In this document: positions 42,648 to 51,199 of the stretch, piece after piece
Layout of the letters: every line of letters starts with the position of its first letter
How positions within the stretch are numbered: the first letter of the stretch is position 1
Assembly (NCBI GenBank): GCA_014649155.1
Contig: BMSM01000015.1
Span: 103,665 to 167,664, forward strand
Source: Streptomyces griseoviridis
Lineage (GTDB): Bacteria; Actinomycetota; Actinomycetes; Streptomycetales; Streptomycetaceae
Reading direction: 5' to 3'
DNA: 64,000 bases
The notes under the pieces: generated by a model
Told to the model about the DNA's origin: nothing
What the model saw: only the letters and a program-made list of their open reading frames with translations
The model's database searches: none
Program-made: the position numbers and the translations under genes

Positions 42648-43895
42648 GTGGGCTCGGGAGGGCTGGAGCTGCCCCCTGGTGACGAGGGTCACGAGGGAAA
42701 CTCCACGGACGTCCCGCCCGGTGCGGTGTCCCTGGCGCGGCCGATGGACGCGGGCGCGATCGGTCCGGAGCTGGAGTGGGGCGCCGACGCCTGGCACGAG
42801 GTGCGCACCCGCGCCCAGCGGGCCGGCCGTGCCTACATCTGGCTGAACCTCGTCGAGCAGCGGCTGCGGTCCGTCGTGGCCGCCGTGCTGCGGCCCGTCT
42901 ACGAACCGGTGCACGGCGACGACTGGGTGGTCGCCGCCGCCGGACCGGCCGGCCAGGAGTGGGTGCAGCGCGCGGTCGCCGTGCGCGAGGTCAGCCGCCG
43001 CAAGGGTTACCTGCTCGACCCGGCCGACGACAACGTGCTCAGTTTCCTGACCCTGCCCCAGCTGCGCGAGCTGATGGTCCAGCACTGGCCCTGCTTCGAG
43101 CCGTACCTGGAGGAGCGCCGGGACGTGGAGCTGGCCCTGGACGAGCTGGAGGTCACCCGCAACGTCGTCTCCCGCAACCGGGCCCTGTCCGAGGCGGTGC
43201 TCAGCCAGGCCGAGCGGGCCGCCGCCCGGCTCCTGGAGATGCTCGGCGCGGGCGGCGACGTGCCCTCCGCGCGCCGGCTGCCCGTCGACGCGGTCGAGGA
43301 CCTGGTCGGCGACCGGTACGCCGACGTGGTCGCCGTCCACTCCGACCGGGTTCGGCTGCTGCGCCAGTTCCCGGCGGAGGACTTCTTCGGCGGCGCCCGG
43401 CGCCTGGACGCCATCGGCATCGGCCTCAACCTGCTGGTGCAGAACTTCTCGGGACGCCGGCTGGTGCGGCTGGCCGAGGCGGGCGGCCGGGTGCGGCTGC
43501 TCTTCCTCAACCCGGCCTCCAGCGCCCTCAAGCGCCGCGAGCGCGAACTCGGCATCAAGCGGGGCGAGCTGGCGCGGGCCGTCGAGACCAACATCCTGCA
43601 CATGCGCCGGGTCCGCTCCCGGCTCCGCGACCCGGGGGCCTTCGAGATCCAGGTATTCGACGAGACGCCCCGCTTCACCGCCTACCTCGTCGACGGCGAC
43701 GGCGCCGACGGCATCGCGGTCGTCCAGTCCTATCTGCGCCGCACCCGGGGGATGGAGGCGCCGGTGCTGGTCCTGCGCAACGGGCGCAACGGCGGCAAGG
43801 TGGTCAAGTCGGACCATGCGGACGAAGGTGGCCTTTTCTCCACCTACCGCGAGGAGTTCGAGCTGATGTGGGCGGATTCGCGGCCCGTGTCCTGA
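42648..43895 (+). CDS. SAV2148-family HEPN-domain protein
   Basis: About 415 residues from GTG 42648 (VGSGGLELPPGDEGHEGNST), with CGGGAGGCGG upstream; homologues start at the same place. Residues about 40-200 form a HEPN-type helical domain (AYIWLNLVEQRLRSVVAAVL), and the second half (about 215-400) looks like the PLD-like ligand/nuclease-fold domain seen in some regulator proteins (RYADVVAVHSDRVRLLRQFP, AGGRVRLLFLNPASSALKRR, ETPRFTAYLVDGD). HEPN domains often belong to RNases of toxin and phage-defence systems, but a single, conserved chromosomal gene argues for a housekeeping role here. Function unknown. Confidence 0.78.
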   Translation: MGSGGLELPPGDEGHEGNSTDVPPGAVSLARPMDAGAIGPELEWGADAWHEVRTRAQRAGRAYIWLNLVEQRLRSVVAAVLRPVYEPVHGDDWVVAAAGPAGQEWVQRAVAVREVSRRKGYLLDPADDNVLSFLTLPQLRELMVQHWPCFEPYLEERRDVELALDELEVTRNVVSRNRALSEAVLSQAERAAARLLEMLGAGGDVPSARRLPVDAVEDLVGDRYADVVAVHSDRVRLLRQFPAEDFFGGARRLDAIGIGLNLLVQNFSGRRLVRLAEAGGRVRLLFLNPASSALKRRERELGIKRGELARAVETNILHMRRVRSRLRDPGAFEIQVFDETPRFTAYLVDGDGADGIAVVQSYLRRTRGMEAPVLVLRNGRNGGKVVKSDHADEGGLFSTYREEFELMWADSRPVS

Positions 43896-43932
43896 CGCCC
43901 TCGGGACCCCGCCGCGGACGGTGGCTGCCTGA

Positions 43933-43955
43933 TTGTCAGTGGCGCGTGCGAAGGT
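43933..43955 (+). promoter_or_regulatory. DNA-damage (PafBC/RecA-NDp type) promoter candidate
   Basis: TTGTCAGTG at 43933-43941, then eight bases and GAAGGT at 43950-43955. The actinobacterial LexA-independent DNA-damage promoter, recognised through PafBC in mycobacteria, has the form TTGTCRGTG-N8-TANNNT; only the first base of the -10 differs. It precedes a DnaQ-like exonuclease gene by 40 bp, which fits. The arms CAGTGGC (43937) and GCCACTG (43960) also form an inverted repeat. Confidence 0.55.
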
Positions 43956-43995
43956 GGAGGCCACTGGGGGAACGCACCGAGAAGGGGGGCCGCCC

Positions 43996-44718
43996 ATGGG
44001 CTGGCACCGGGAGTTGCTGGTCGGCTTCGACCTGGAGACGACGGGCACCGATCCGCGCGAGGCGCGCATCGTCACGGGAGCCGTGATCGAGGTCAGAGCC
44101 GGGGAGCCGCTGGGCCGCCGGGAGTGGCTGGCCGATCCCGGCGTGGAGATCCCGGCGGACGCGGTGGCGGTCCACGGCATCAGCAACGAGCGCGCGACCG
44201 GTGAGGGCCGCCCCGCCGACCAGGTCGCGGACGCCCTCGCGGACGTCCTCACCGGCTACTGGAAGACGGGCGTCCCGGTCGTCGCCTACAACGCGGCCTT
44301 CGACCTCACCCTGCTCACCGCCGAACTGCACCGGTACGGCCTGCCGTCCCTGCGCGACCGCCTCGGCGGCCTCGACCCCGCCCCGGTCATCGACCCGTAC
44401 ACCATCGACCGGTCCGTCGACCGCTACCGCCGCGGCAAGCGCAACCTGGAGGCGGTCTGCGCCGAGTACGGCGTGCCGCTCGACACCGCGCACGACGCCG
44501 GGGCCGACGCCCTCGCGGCGGCCCGGCTGGCCTGCGCGATAGCCGGCCGCCACCCCAAGGTGGCGGCCCTCGCACCGGCCGAGCTGCACCGCCGGCAGAT
44601 CGAGTGGTACGCCGAGTGGGCGGCGGACTTCCAGAGCTTCCTGCGCCGCAAGGGCGACGCCACCGCGGTGGTCGACGGGGTCTGGCCGGTACGGGAACCG
44701 CTGGACGAGCGGGTCTGA
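43996..44718 (+). CDS. 3'-5' exonuclease, DNA polymerase III epsilon-like (DnaQ family)
   Basis: A 240-residue DEDDh exonuclease. Exo I motif VGFDLETTGTDPREARI, Exo II VAYNAAFDLTLLTAEL, Exo III with HDAGADALAAARLA (His five residues before Asp, as in DEDDh members). ATG 43996 follows GAAGGGGGG. A C-terminal extension of about 50 residues (RRQIEWYAEWAADFQSFLRR) is present. It could proofread or degrade DNA during repair; the promoter resemblance to damage-inducible genes supports repair. Confidence 0.9.
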   Translation: MGWHRELLVGFDLETTGTDPREARIVTGAVIEVRAGEPLGRREWLADPGVEIPADAVAVHGISNERATGEGRPADQVADALADVLTGYWKTGVPVVAYNAAFDLTLLTAELHRYGLPSLRDRLGGLDPAPVIDPYTIDRSVDRYRRGKRNLEAVCAEYGVPLDTAHDAGADALAAARLACAIAGRHPKVAALAPAELHRRQIEWYAEWAADFQSFLRRKGDATAVVDGVWPVREPLDERV

Positions 44719-44734
44719 GCGGCGCCCCCGGGGC

Positions 44735-45601
44735 TCAGAAGGGGTACCAGCGCACCGTGGGGTCCCCGTCCCGGAGCGACGCCACCCGGCGTTCGAACTC
44801 GGCCAGGGCCTTCGGGTTGCTCGGCGCGTGCTGGGCCACCCAGGCGCAGCTCGCCGTCTCGCGGGCGCCGCGCAGCACCGCGCAGCCGTCCCACTCGCGC
44901 ACGTCCCAGCCGTAGGCGGCGGTGAACGCGTCGTACGCCCCGGCGGGCAACCCGTAGCGGTCCCGGCTCAGGGCGAGGACGACCAGGTCGTGCTCGCGCA
45001 GGTCGGCGGAGAAGGTCTCCAGGTCGACGAGGACGGGACCGTCCGGACCGACGTGCACGTTGCGGGGCAGCGCGTCGCCGTGGATCGGACCCGGCGGCAG
45101 GTGCGGGACGAGCGCGGCGGCGGCCGTCGCGAAGCCGTCCCGGCGGGCCCGCAGGAACTCCGCGTCGGCGGGGTCGATCGTGCCGCCCGCCAGCCGCAGC
45201 CAGCGTTCCACCCCGCCCAGCAGTTCGCGGGGCGGAAGTCCGAAGGAGGGGGAGGGCAGGGCGTGGACGATCCGCAGCAGCGGCGCCAGGTCCCGGGGCT
45301 CGGCCGGCCGCACCGGCTCGGGCAGCCGGTGCCACACGGTCACCGGACGGCCCGCGACCGACAGCGCCTCGGGCACGGCCGCCCGGACCGCCGGCACCCC
45401 GGCCTCCGCGAGCCACAGCGCGACGGCCAGCTCCCGGCGGGCCCGCTCCAGCAGCCCGGCGTCCCGGCCCACCTTGACCACCAGGTCGCCGGCGGCGAAC
45501 ACGGCGTTCTCACCCAGCGAGAGCAGTCGCGCCGAAGCCGCCGAGCCGGGCGGCAGCACGTCCGCCGCGGCCAGTACCTCGCGCGCCCCTGCCTCGTTCA
45601 T
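44735..45601 (-). CDS. aminoglycoside phosphotransferase family kinase
   Basis: A 288-residue kinase with APH fold. The catalytic loop GPIHGDALPRNVHVG and the metal motif VLVDLETFSADLREHDLVVL are intact, unlike the degenerate relative at 32265, so it is probably an active small-molecule kinase (sugar, amino-alcohol or antibiotic). The substrate is unknown. It converges with the exonuclease gene and is followed upstream by an intergenic tandem-repeat region. Confidence 0.85.
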   Translation of the reverse strand: MNEAGAREVLAAADVLPPGSAASARLLSLGENAVFAAGDLVVKVGRDAGLLERARRELAVALWLAEAGVPAVRAAVPEALSVAGRPVTVWHRLPEPVRPAEPRDLAPLLRIVHALPSPSFGLPPRELLGGVERWLRLAGGTIDPADAEFLRARRDGFATAAAALVPHLPPGPIHGDALPRNVHVGPDGPVLVDLETFSADLREHDLVVLALSRDRYGLPAGAYDAFTAAYGWDVREWDGCAVLRGARETASCAWVAQHAPSNPKALAEFERRVASLRDGDPTVRWYPF

Positions 45602-45935
45602 CGTCCGCCTCCGTCATCCGGTCCGTCCGTCGGCCAGTGTCGCATTCGCACAGGTGGGGAGGGGCCGCGAGGTGCCTTGACGGGGCGGGCCGCCGTGACG
45701 ACCATGACCACGCCCACCCGCGCCGGACGGAGACGGCCACGGAACAGAACCGGAGCACAGCCCCGGAGCACAGCGCCGGAGCACAGCCCCCGAGCACAGC
45801 CCCCGAGCGGAGAGCAGACCCGAAGCAGGCGCGGAAGGCACAGGCACAGGCACCGGCACATAACAGGCACAGGCACAGAACAGGCGCAGGCGCAGAACAG
45901 GCACAGAACAGGCGCAGGCCGGAGGGGACGACCAG
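45602..45935 (+). repeat. tandem-repeat leader region before the sugar ABC operon
   Basis: No gene. Two arrays: 13-bp units GGAGCACAGCCCC, four and a half copies from 45752 to about 45810 (third from last base G once, first base C once), then from about 45837 to 45920 a hexamer-based array of GGCACA / GGCGCA interrupted by GAACA. The strands are strongly asymmetric, purine-rich on top. A ribosome site GGAGGGG just before 45936 serves the permease gene. The arrays would lie in the mRNA leader or the promoter. Confidence 0.7.
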
Positions 45936-46847
45936 GTGACGAAGACGGCCGAGCCGGCCGGGGGACCCGCGCGCCGGCTGTCCGGGCCCGGCGCCTGGTT
46001 CCTGGTGCTGCCCGCCCTGATCCCCATCCTCGTGCTCAGCGTCGGCCCGCTGCTGTACGGCGTCCTGCTGGCCTTCACCGACGCCCAGTCCGGCCGCACC
46101 GACCCCACCCGGTGGATCGGCGCGCTGAACTTCCGGGACCTGCTGCACGACACCCTCTTCTGGGAGTCGTTCCGCATCGGCCTGTTCTGGGCGGCCGGCG
46201 TGACCGTGCCGCAGTTCCTGCTCGCCCTCGGCCTCGCCCTGCTGCTCGCCCGGGAGCTGCGGCTGCGCTGGCTGGCCCGCGCCCTGGCGATCATCCCCTG
46301 GGCCATGCCCGAGGTCGTCGTCGGCATCATGTGGCGCCTGGTCTACAACCCGGACGCCGGCCTTCTCAACGAGACCCTGCGCGACCTCGGCCTCGGCGAC
46401 GGCAGGGACTGGCTCAGCGGCCTGGCCACCGCCCTGCCCGCCGTCGTCGTCGTCGGTGTCTGGGCGGGCATGCCGCAGACCACCGTCACGCTGCTCGCCG
46501 GGCTCCAGAACACCCCGCGCGAACTGCACGAGGCCGCCGCGGTCGACGGCGCCGGCGCCTGGCGCCGGTTCCGCACGGTGACCTGGCCGGCCCTCAGACC
46601 CGTCGCCCTCGCCGTCACCGCGCTCAACCTCATCTGGAACTTCAACTCCTTCGCCCTGGTCTACGTGCTGACCGGCGGCGGCCCCGGCGGGCGTACCCGG
46701 CTGCCGATGCTCTTCGCCTACGAGGAGGCGTTCCGCTACGGCCAGTTCGGTTACGCGGCGGCCATGGGATGCGTGATGGTCGCCGTCGTCTCGGTCCTGC
46801 TGGCCGTCTTCCTCGCCGGCCGGCTCACCGGAGGTGACGACGCGTGA
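45936..46847 (+). CDS. sugar ABC transporter permease (MalF-like)
   Basis: A 303-residue permease starting at GTG 45936. Six membrane helices and a conserved EAA loop near residue 205 (LHEAAAVDGAGAWRRFRTVT), preceded by WNFNSFALVYVLTGGGPGG typical of CUT1-family MalF partners. It works with the permease at 46844 and the binding lipoprotein at 47677. No ATPase gene follows, so the shared ATPase MsiK is the expected energiser in Streptomyces. The stop overlaps the next start as GTGA. Confidence 0.92.
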   Translation: MTKTAEPAGGPARRLSGPGAWFLVLPALIPILVLSVGPLLYGVLLAFTDAQSGRTDPTRWIGALNFRDLLHDTLFWESFRIGLFWAAGVTVPQFLLALGLALLLARELRLRWLARALAIIPWAMPEVVVGIMWRLVYNPDAGLLNETLRDLGLGDGRDWLSGLATALPAVVVVGVWAGMPQTTVTLLAGLQNTPRELHEAAAVDGAGAWRRFRTVTWPALRPVALAVTALNLIWNFNSFALVYVLTGGGPGGRTRLPMLFAYEEAFRYGQFGYAAAMGCVMVAVVSVLLAVFLAGRLTGGDDA

Positions 46848-47677
46848 GAACGTCCAAGCGGGTCCGCGCGGGCCAGTACACCGCGCTCCTCGCCTACTTG
46901 GTCTTCCTGGCCTTCCCGTTCCTCTGGCTGCTCTCCACCGCTTTCAAGCCGCCCCGCGAGCTGGCGAGTCTGCACCCCACCTGGGTCCCGCGCGACCCGA
47001 CCCTCGCCAACTTCCGGCAGGCCTTCGAGGAGCAACCGCTGCTGCGCGCCGGGCTCAACTCCCTGCTGGCCGCGCTCGGCGCCGCGCTGGTCGCCGTGCT
47101 GATCGCGACCCCGATGGCGTACGTCATGGCACGGCACCGCTCGCGGCTGTCCCGGGCCGCGACGGGATGGGTGGTGGTCAGCCAGGCGTTCCCGTTCGTG
47201 CTGGTGATCATCCCGCTGTTCCTGGTGCTGAAGAACCTGCGGCTGATCGACTCGGTGCCGGGGCTGGTGCTGGTGTACGTGGTGTGGGCGCTGCCGTTCG
47301 CGCTGTGGATGCTGACCGGGTACGTGCGGGCGGTGCCGGTCGAGCTGGAGGAGGCCGCGGCGGTCGACGGGGCCGGGAAGCTGCGGACGCTGGCCTCGGT
47401 GACCGGGCCGCTGCTGGCACCGGGGATCGTGGCGACGGGACTCTTCGCCTTCATCACGGCGTGGAACGAGTTCTTCTTCGCCCTGGTGCTGCTGAAGACG
47501 CCGGAGAAGCAGACCCTGCCGGTGGTGCTCACCCACTTCCTCGGCGCGGAGGGCGTCGCGGACCTCGGGCCGCTCGCCGCGGCGGCCTTCCTCGCGACGC
47601 TGCCCTCGCTGGTGGTCTTCGCGGTCGTCCAGCGCCGCATCACCGGCGGCATGCTGGCCGGGGCGGTGAAGAGCTGA
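46844..47677 (+). CDS. carbohydrate ABC transporter permease (MalG-like)
   Basis: A 277-residue permease of the MalG type. The N terminus (TALLAYLVFLAFPFLWLLST) is a first helix, and the EAA loop appears as LEEAAAVDGAGKLRTLASVT near residue 170; TAWNEFFFALVLLKTPEKQT is characteristic. GTG 46844 overlaps the preceding stop and its own stop overlaps the ATG of the binding protein (TGATG), so the operon is translated in tight sequence. Confidence 0.93.
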   Translation: MRTSKRVRAGQYTALLAYLVFLAFPFLWLLSTAFKPPRELASLHPTWVPRDPTLANFRQAFEEQPLLRAGLNSLLAALGAALVAVLIATPMAYVMARHRSRLSRAATGWVVVSQAFPFVLVIIPLFLVLKNLRLIDSVPGLVLVYVVWALPFALWMLTGYVRAVPVELEEAAAVDGAGKLRTLASVTGPLLAPGIVATGLFAFITAWNEFFFALVLLKTPEKQTLPVVLTHFLGAEGVADLGPLAAAAFLATLPSLVVFAVVQRRITGGMLAGAVKS

Positions 47678-48966
47678 TGCCGGCGCTGACACGGGCGAGG
47701 ATCGCGGTGGTGGCCGCGCTGGCCCTGCTGCTCGCGGGCTGCACCGGCGGCGGGGGCGGCGGCGACGGCCGGATCACCCTGCGCTTCCAGTCGCTGGCCT
47801 GGCAGCGGGAGTCGGTCGAGGCCACCAAGGACCTGGTGGCGGAGTGGAACGCGGCGCATCCCGGTGTCCGCGTCGAGTACGTCCAGGGCAGCTGGGACAG
47901 CGTCCACGACCAGCTCCTCACCGCCTTCGAGGGCGGCGAGGCACCGGACGTCGTCCACGACGCCTCCGACGACCTCGCGGACTTCGCCTACGGCGGACAC
48001 CTCGCCGACCTGACGGACCTGCTGCCCGCCCGGCTCAGGCAGGACATCCCCGCGCGCGGCTGGCGGACCGTCACCTTCGGCGACGGGATCTACGGGGTGC
48101 CGTTCCTCCAGGAGCCCAGGGTGCTGATCGCCGACGCGAAGCTGCTGGCGCGGGCGGGCGTCCGGATACCGACGGTCGGACGGCCGTGGAGCTGGGCGGA
48201 GTTCCGGGCCGTGACGAAACGGCTGAGCGGACCCGGGCGGTACGGGGTGGCCTGGCCGCTCAAGGAGCCCGTGTCGGCCACGCTCAACCTGTCCCTCTCC
48301 GCGGGCGGACGCCTCTTCCACCGCGGGGCGGACGGCAAGGTGACCGTCCGCGTCGAGGCCGGCGACGAGGTGGTGCCGCGCACCGTGCGCGACCAGGTCA
48401 CCACCGACCGCAGCGCCTCCCCGACGACCCTGGGCAGCGGCGGCTCCGACACGCTGCCCGGCCTCTTCGGCGGGAAGTACGCGATGGTGCCGCTCGGGTT
48501 CTCCTACCGGCAGCAGATCGCGCAGCAGGCGCCGGAGGGGTTCGAGTGGCGGGTGCTGCCCGCTCCGGCGGGGGCGGACGGGCTGACCCAGGGCGTCAGC
48601 CCGCAGACGCTCTCCATCGCGCGGGACAGCCCGCACAAGAAGGAGGCGGTGGCGTTCCTGGACTTCCTGCTCCGCCCGGAGAACATGGTGCGGCTCGCCC
48701 TCGGCGACTGGATGCTGCCCACCGGGACCTCGGCGCTCGCGGACCCCGCGCTGCGCACGGAGAAGGACGGCTGGGCCGTCGGGACCGCGCTCGCGGAGCA
48801 TCTGCGGCCGGCGCCGGCGCAGTCGGTGCGGGGGTACGCCGAATGGAAGGACAAGGTGGCGACGCCGGCGTTCCAGGAGTACTACAGCGGGGCGATCGGG
48901 GAGGGGGAGCTGCGCGAGCGGCTGGAGAAGGACGGGAACCTGGTGCTGGCGCGGTACCAGCGCTGA
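47677..48966 (+). CDS. sugar ABC transporter substrate-binding lipoprotein
   Basis: About 429 residues; signal peptide with lipobox LLAGC (cysteine about residue 21), a Gly-rich linker, and a family-1 extracellular solute-binding domain (RITLRFQSLAWQRESVEATK, APDVVHDASDDLADFAYGGH, FGGKYAMVPLGFSYRQQIAQ). Belongs to CUT1-type oligosaccharide transporters with the two preceding permeases. The sugar cannot be told from sequence by eye. Order permease-permease-binding protein is less common than binding protein first. Confidence 0.92.
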   Translation: MPALTRARIAVVAALALLLAGCTGGGGGGDGRITLRFQSLAWQRESVEATKDLVAEWNAAHPGVRVEYVQGSWDSVHDQLLTAFEGGEAPDVVHDASDDLADFAYGGHLADLTDLLPARLRQDIPARGWRTVTFGDGIYGVPFLQEPRVLIADAKLLARAGVRIPTVGRPWSWAEFRAVTKRLSGPGRYGVAWPLKEPVSATLNLSLSAGGRLFHRGADGKVTVRVEAGDEVVPRTVRDQVTTDRSASPTTLGSGGSDTLPGLFGGKYAMVPLGFSYRQQIAQQAPEGFEWRVLPAPAGADGLTQGVSPQTLSIARDSPHKKEAVAFLDFLLRPENMVRLALGDWMLPTGTSALADPALRTEKDGWAVGTALAEHLRPAPAQSVRGYAEWKDKVATPAFQEYYSGAIGEGELRERLEKDGNLVLARYQR

Positions 48967-49320
48967 GCCTGCGCGCCCCCGCCCACTCGCGCCTCCGCCC
49001 ACCCGTGCGCCGGCCTACCCGCGCGCTCCGCCCACTCGCGCCTTCGCCCACTCGCGCCTCCGCCCCCCGCGCCTCCGCCCACCCGTGCCCCCGCCCCCGC
49101 GCCCCCGCCCACTCGCGCACCCGCGCGACCCGGGGCGTCCCCGTCCCGAGCGCGGCGTCTGCCGTCGCTGATGGCGGCGGCGCACACCGTGGACCGACCG
49201 GCGACCACACCGGCGAACCACGGCCGCAGGACACGTGCGTCGCGCGGGACAGGTACGACGGGTGGGCCGCGGGCGGTAAATACATTGCACGAGACGTCTC
49301 GTCTCGCCTACGGTCGGGTC
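48967..49320 (+). repeat. intergenic degenerate repeat and mgt promoter region
   Basis: The first 150 bp (48975 to about 49125) is a degenerate tandem array of 15-16-bp units of the type GCCCACTCGCGCCTCC, nearly pyrimidine-only on the top strand and about nine units long. The rest is ordinary GC-rich sequence until the macrolide glycosyltransferase promoter at 49285-49314. No gene is evident. Confidence 0.65.
49285..49314 (+). promoter_or_regulatory. promoter with 14-bp operator, leaderless mgt transcript
   Basis: TTGCAC at 49285-49290 and TACGGT at 49309-49314 are separated by 18 bp, a good vegetative promoter. The perfect palindrome ACGAGACGTCTCGT at 49289-49302 overlaps the -35 and fills much of the spacer, ideal for a TetR-type repressor. 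The -10 ends six bases before the ATG at 49321, so transcription should begin at or next to the start codon, giving a leaderless mRNA; there is indeed no ribosome site. Confidence 0.7.
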
Positions 49321-50526
49321 ATGACCAGTCGCGCCCATATCGCCATGTTCTCCATCGCCGCCCACGGCCATGTGAACCCCAGCCTGGAGGTGATCCGCGA
49401 GCTGGTGGCGCGGGGGCACCGGGTGACGTACGCGATCCCGCCCGCCTTCGCGGAGAAGGTCGCCGGGACCGGTGCCGAGCCGAAGCTGTGGAACAGCACC
49501 CTGCCCGGTCCGGACGCCGACCCGGACGCGTGGGGCTCCACCCTGCTGGACAACGTCGAGCCGTTCCTGGCCGACGCGATCCAGGCGCTCCCGCAGCTCA
49601 TCGAGGCGTACGAGGGGGACGAGCCCGATCTCGTCCTGCACGACATCACCTCCTATCCGGCCCGGGTCCTCGCCCACCGCTGGGGCGTGCCCGCCGTCTC
49701 GCTCTCGCCGAACCTGGTCGCCTGGGAGGGCTATGAGCAGGAGGTCGGCGAACCGATGTGGGAGGAGCCGCTGAAGACCGAGCGCGGGCAGGCGTACTAC
49801 GCCCGGTTCCGCGCCTGGCTGACGGAGAACGGCATCACCATGCACCCGGACGACTTCTCGGGCCGCCCCGCCCGCTCCCTGGTGCTGATCCCCAAGGCGC
49901 TCCAGCCGAACGCCGACCGGGTCGACGAGACGACGTACACCTTCGTCGGCGCCTGCCAGGGCGACCGGAGCGCCGAGGGCGAGTGGGAGCGTCCGGCGGA
50001 CGCGGAGAAGGTCGTCCTGGTCTCGCTGGGGTCGTCGTTCACCAAACAGCCGGCGTTCTACCGGGAGTGCGTGCGGGCGTTCGGCGATCTGCCGGGCTGG
50101 CACCTGGTGCTCCAGGTCGGCCGGCATGTCGACCCGGCCGAGCTGGGGGAGATCCCCGGGAACGTGGAGGTGCGGTCCTGGGTTCCGCAGCTCGCGATCC
50201 TCAGGCAGGCGGACCTGTTCGTCACGCACGCCGGCGCGGGCGGCAGCCAGGAGGGGCTGGCCACGGCCACACCGATGATCGCCGTACCGCAGGCGGTGGA
50301 CCAGTTCGGCAACGCGGACCTGCTCCAGGCGCTCGGCGTGGCCCGCAAGCTGCTCACCGAGGAGGCCACCGCGGAGGCGCTGCGCACGACCGCCCTCGCG
50401 CTCGTCGACGACTCGGAGGCGGCCCGGCGGCTGGAGGAGATCCAGGCGGAGATGGCGCGGGAGGGCGGCACCCGCCGCGCGGCCGACCTCATCGAGGCGG
50501 AGCTGGCCGCCGCCCGGCGGGCCTGA
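49321..50526 (+). CDS. mgt: macrolide family glycosyltransferase (GT1)
   Basis: A 401-residue GT-B enzyme of the MGT/OleD type that inactivates macrolides by adding glucose. N-terminal acceptor motif HIAMFSIAAHGHVNPSLEVI including the catalytic His, and the C-terminal UDP-sugar signature WVPQLAILRQADLFVTHAGA, GGSQEGLATATPMIAVPQAV then DQFGNADLLQ. It may protect the host from macrolide antibiotics or glucosylate other phenolics and polyketides. No polyketide cluster is near. Start at ATG 49321 is supported by the N-terminal motif and the promoter position. Confidence 0.9.
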   Translation: MTSRAHIAMFSIAAHGHVNPSLEVIRELVARGHRVTYAIPPAFAEKVAGTGAEPKLWNSTLPGPDADPDAWGSTLLDNVEPFLADAIQALPQLIEAYEGDEPDLVLHDITSYPARVLAHRWGVPAVSLSPNLVAWEGYEQEVGEPMWEEPLKTERGQAYYARFRAWLTENGITMHPDDFSGRPARSLVLIPKALQPNADRVDETTYTFVGACQGDRSAEGEWERPADAEKVVLVSLGSSFTKQPAFYRECVRAFGDLPGWHLVLQVGRHVDPAELGEIPGNVEVRSWVPQLAILRQADLFVTHAGAGGSQEGLATATPMIAVPQAVDQFGNADLLQALGVARKLLTEEATAEALRTTALALVDDSEAARRLEEIQAEMAREGGTRRAADLIEAELAAARRA

Positions 50527-50591
50527 CCCGGACGCGCCTGACCGTCGCGCCCGCCCGCACCGGGTGCGACGGCCGTTCTAGGGTGTCCGCC

Positions 50592-51140
50592 ATGACGACG
50601 ACGTACGCGGCGCTGCTGCGCGGCATCAACGTGGGCGGCCGGAAGAAGCTCCCGATGGCCGGCCTGCGCGCGCTCCTGGAGGAGTCCGGGTTCGGTGCCG
50701 TGCGGACCCATCTGCAGAGCGGGCAGGCCGTGTTCGCCTGCGGGCACGGGGACGAGGAGTCCCTCGCCGCCGAGCTGTCCGCCGCGATCGAGGGGCGGTT
50801 CGGCTTCGCCGTGGACGTGCTCGTCCGCGACCACGCCTATCTGCGCGCGGTCGTCGACGCCTGCCCGTTCCCGGCCGCCGACCTCGCGCCCAGGCAGCTC
50901 CACGTCACCTACTTCTCCGCTCCCGTCGACGCGGCGCGCTTCGCGGAGATCGACCAGGAGGCGTGCCGGCCCGAGGAGTTCCGCCTCGGCGACCGCGCTC
51001 TCTACCTGTACGCCCCCGACGGCCTGGGCCGCTCCCGGCTGGCCGACCTGCTCTCCCGCCCCCGCGTGGCCAAGGGCCTCGTCGCCACCACGCGCAACTG
51101 GAACACCGCCGTCAAGCTGGCCGAACTGACCGCGCCGTGA
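50592..51140 (+). CDS. DUF1697 domain protein
   Basis: A 182-residue member of DUF1697: TYAALLRGINVGGRKKLPMA at the N terminus, SGFGAVRTHLQSGQAVFACG, and the ending VATTRNWNTAVKLAEL are the family's hallmark segments. These are small cytoplasmic alpha/beta proteins widespread in bacteria; the function is unknown. It follows mgt by 65 bp. Confidence 0.9.
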   Translation: MTTTYAALLRGINVGGRKKLPMAGLRALLEESGFGAVRTHLQSGQAVFACGHGDEESLAAELSAAIEGRFGFAVDVLVRDHAYLRAVVDACPFPAADLAPRQLHVTYFSAPVDAARFAEIDQEACRPEEFRLGDRALYLYAPDGLGRSRLADLLSRPRVAKGLVATTRNWNTAVKLAELTAP

Positions 51141-51199
51141 GACGCCGTTCCCCCGGGCGTGGCCAGGAGGGTGCGCTTGCCGCCGGGCGGTGAAGTGGT

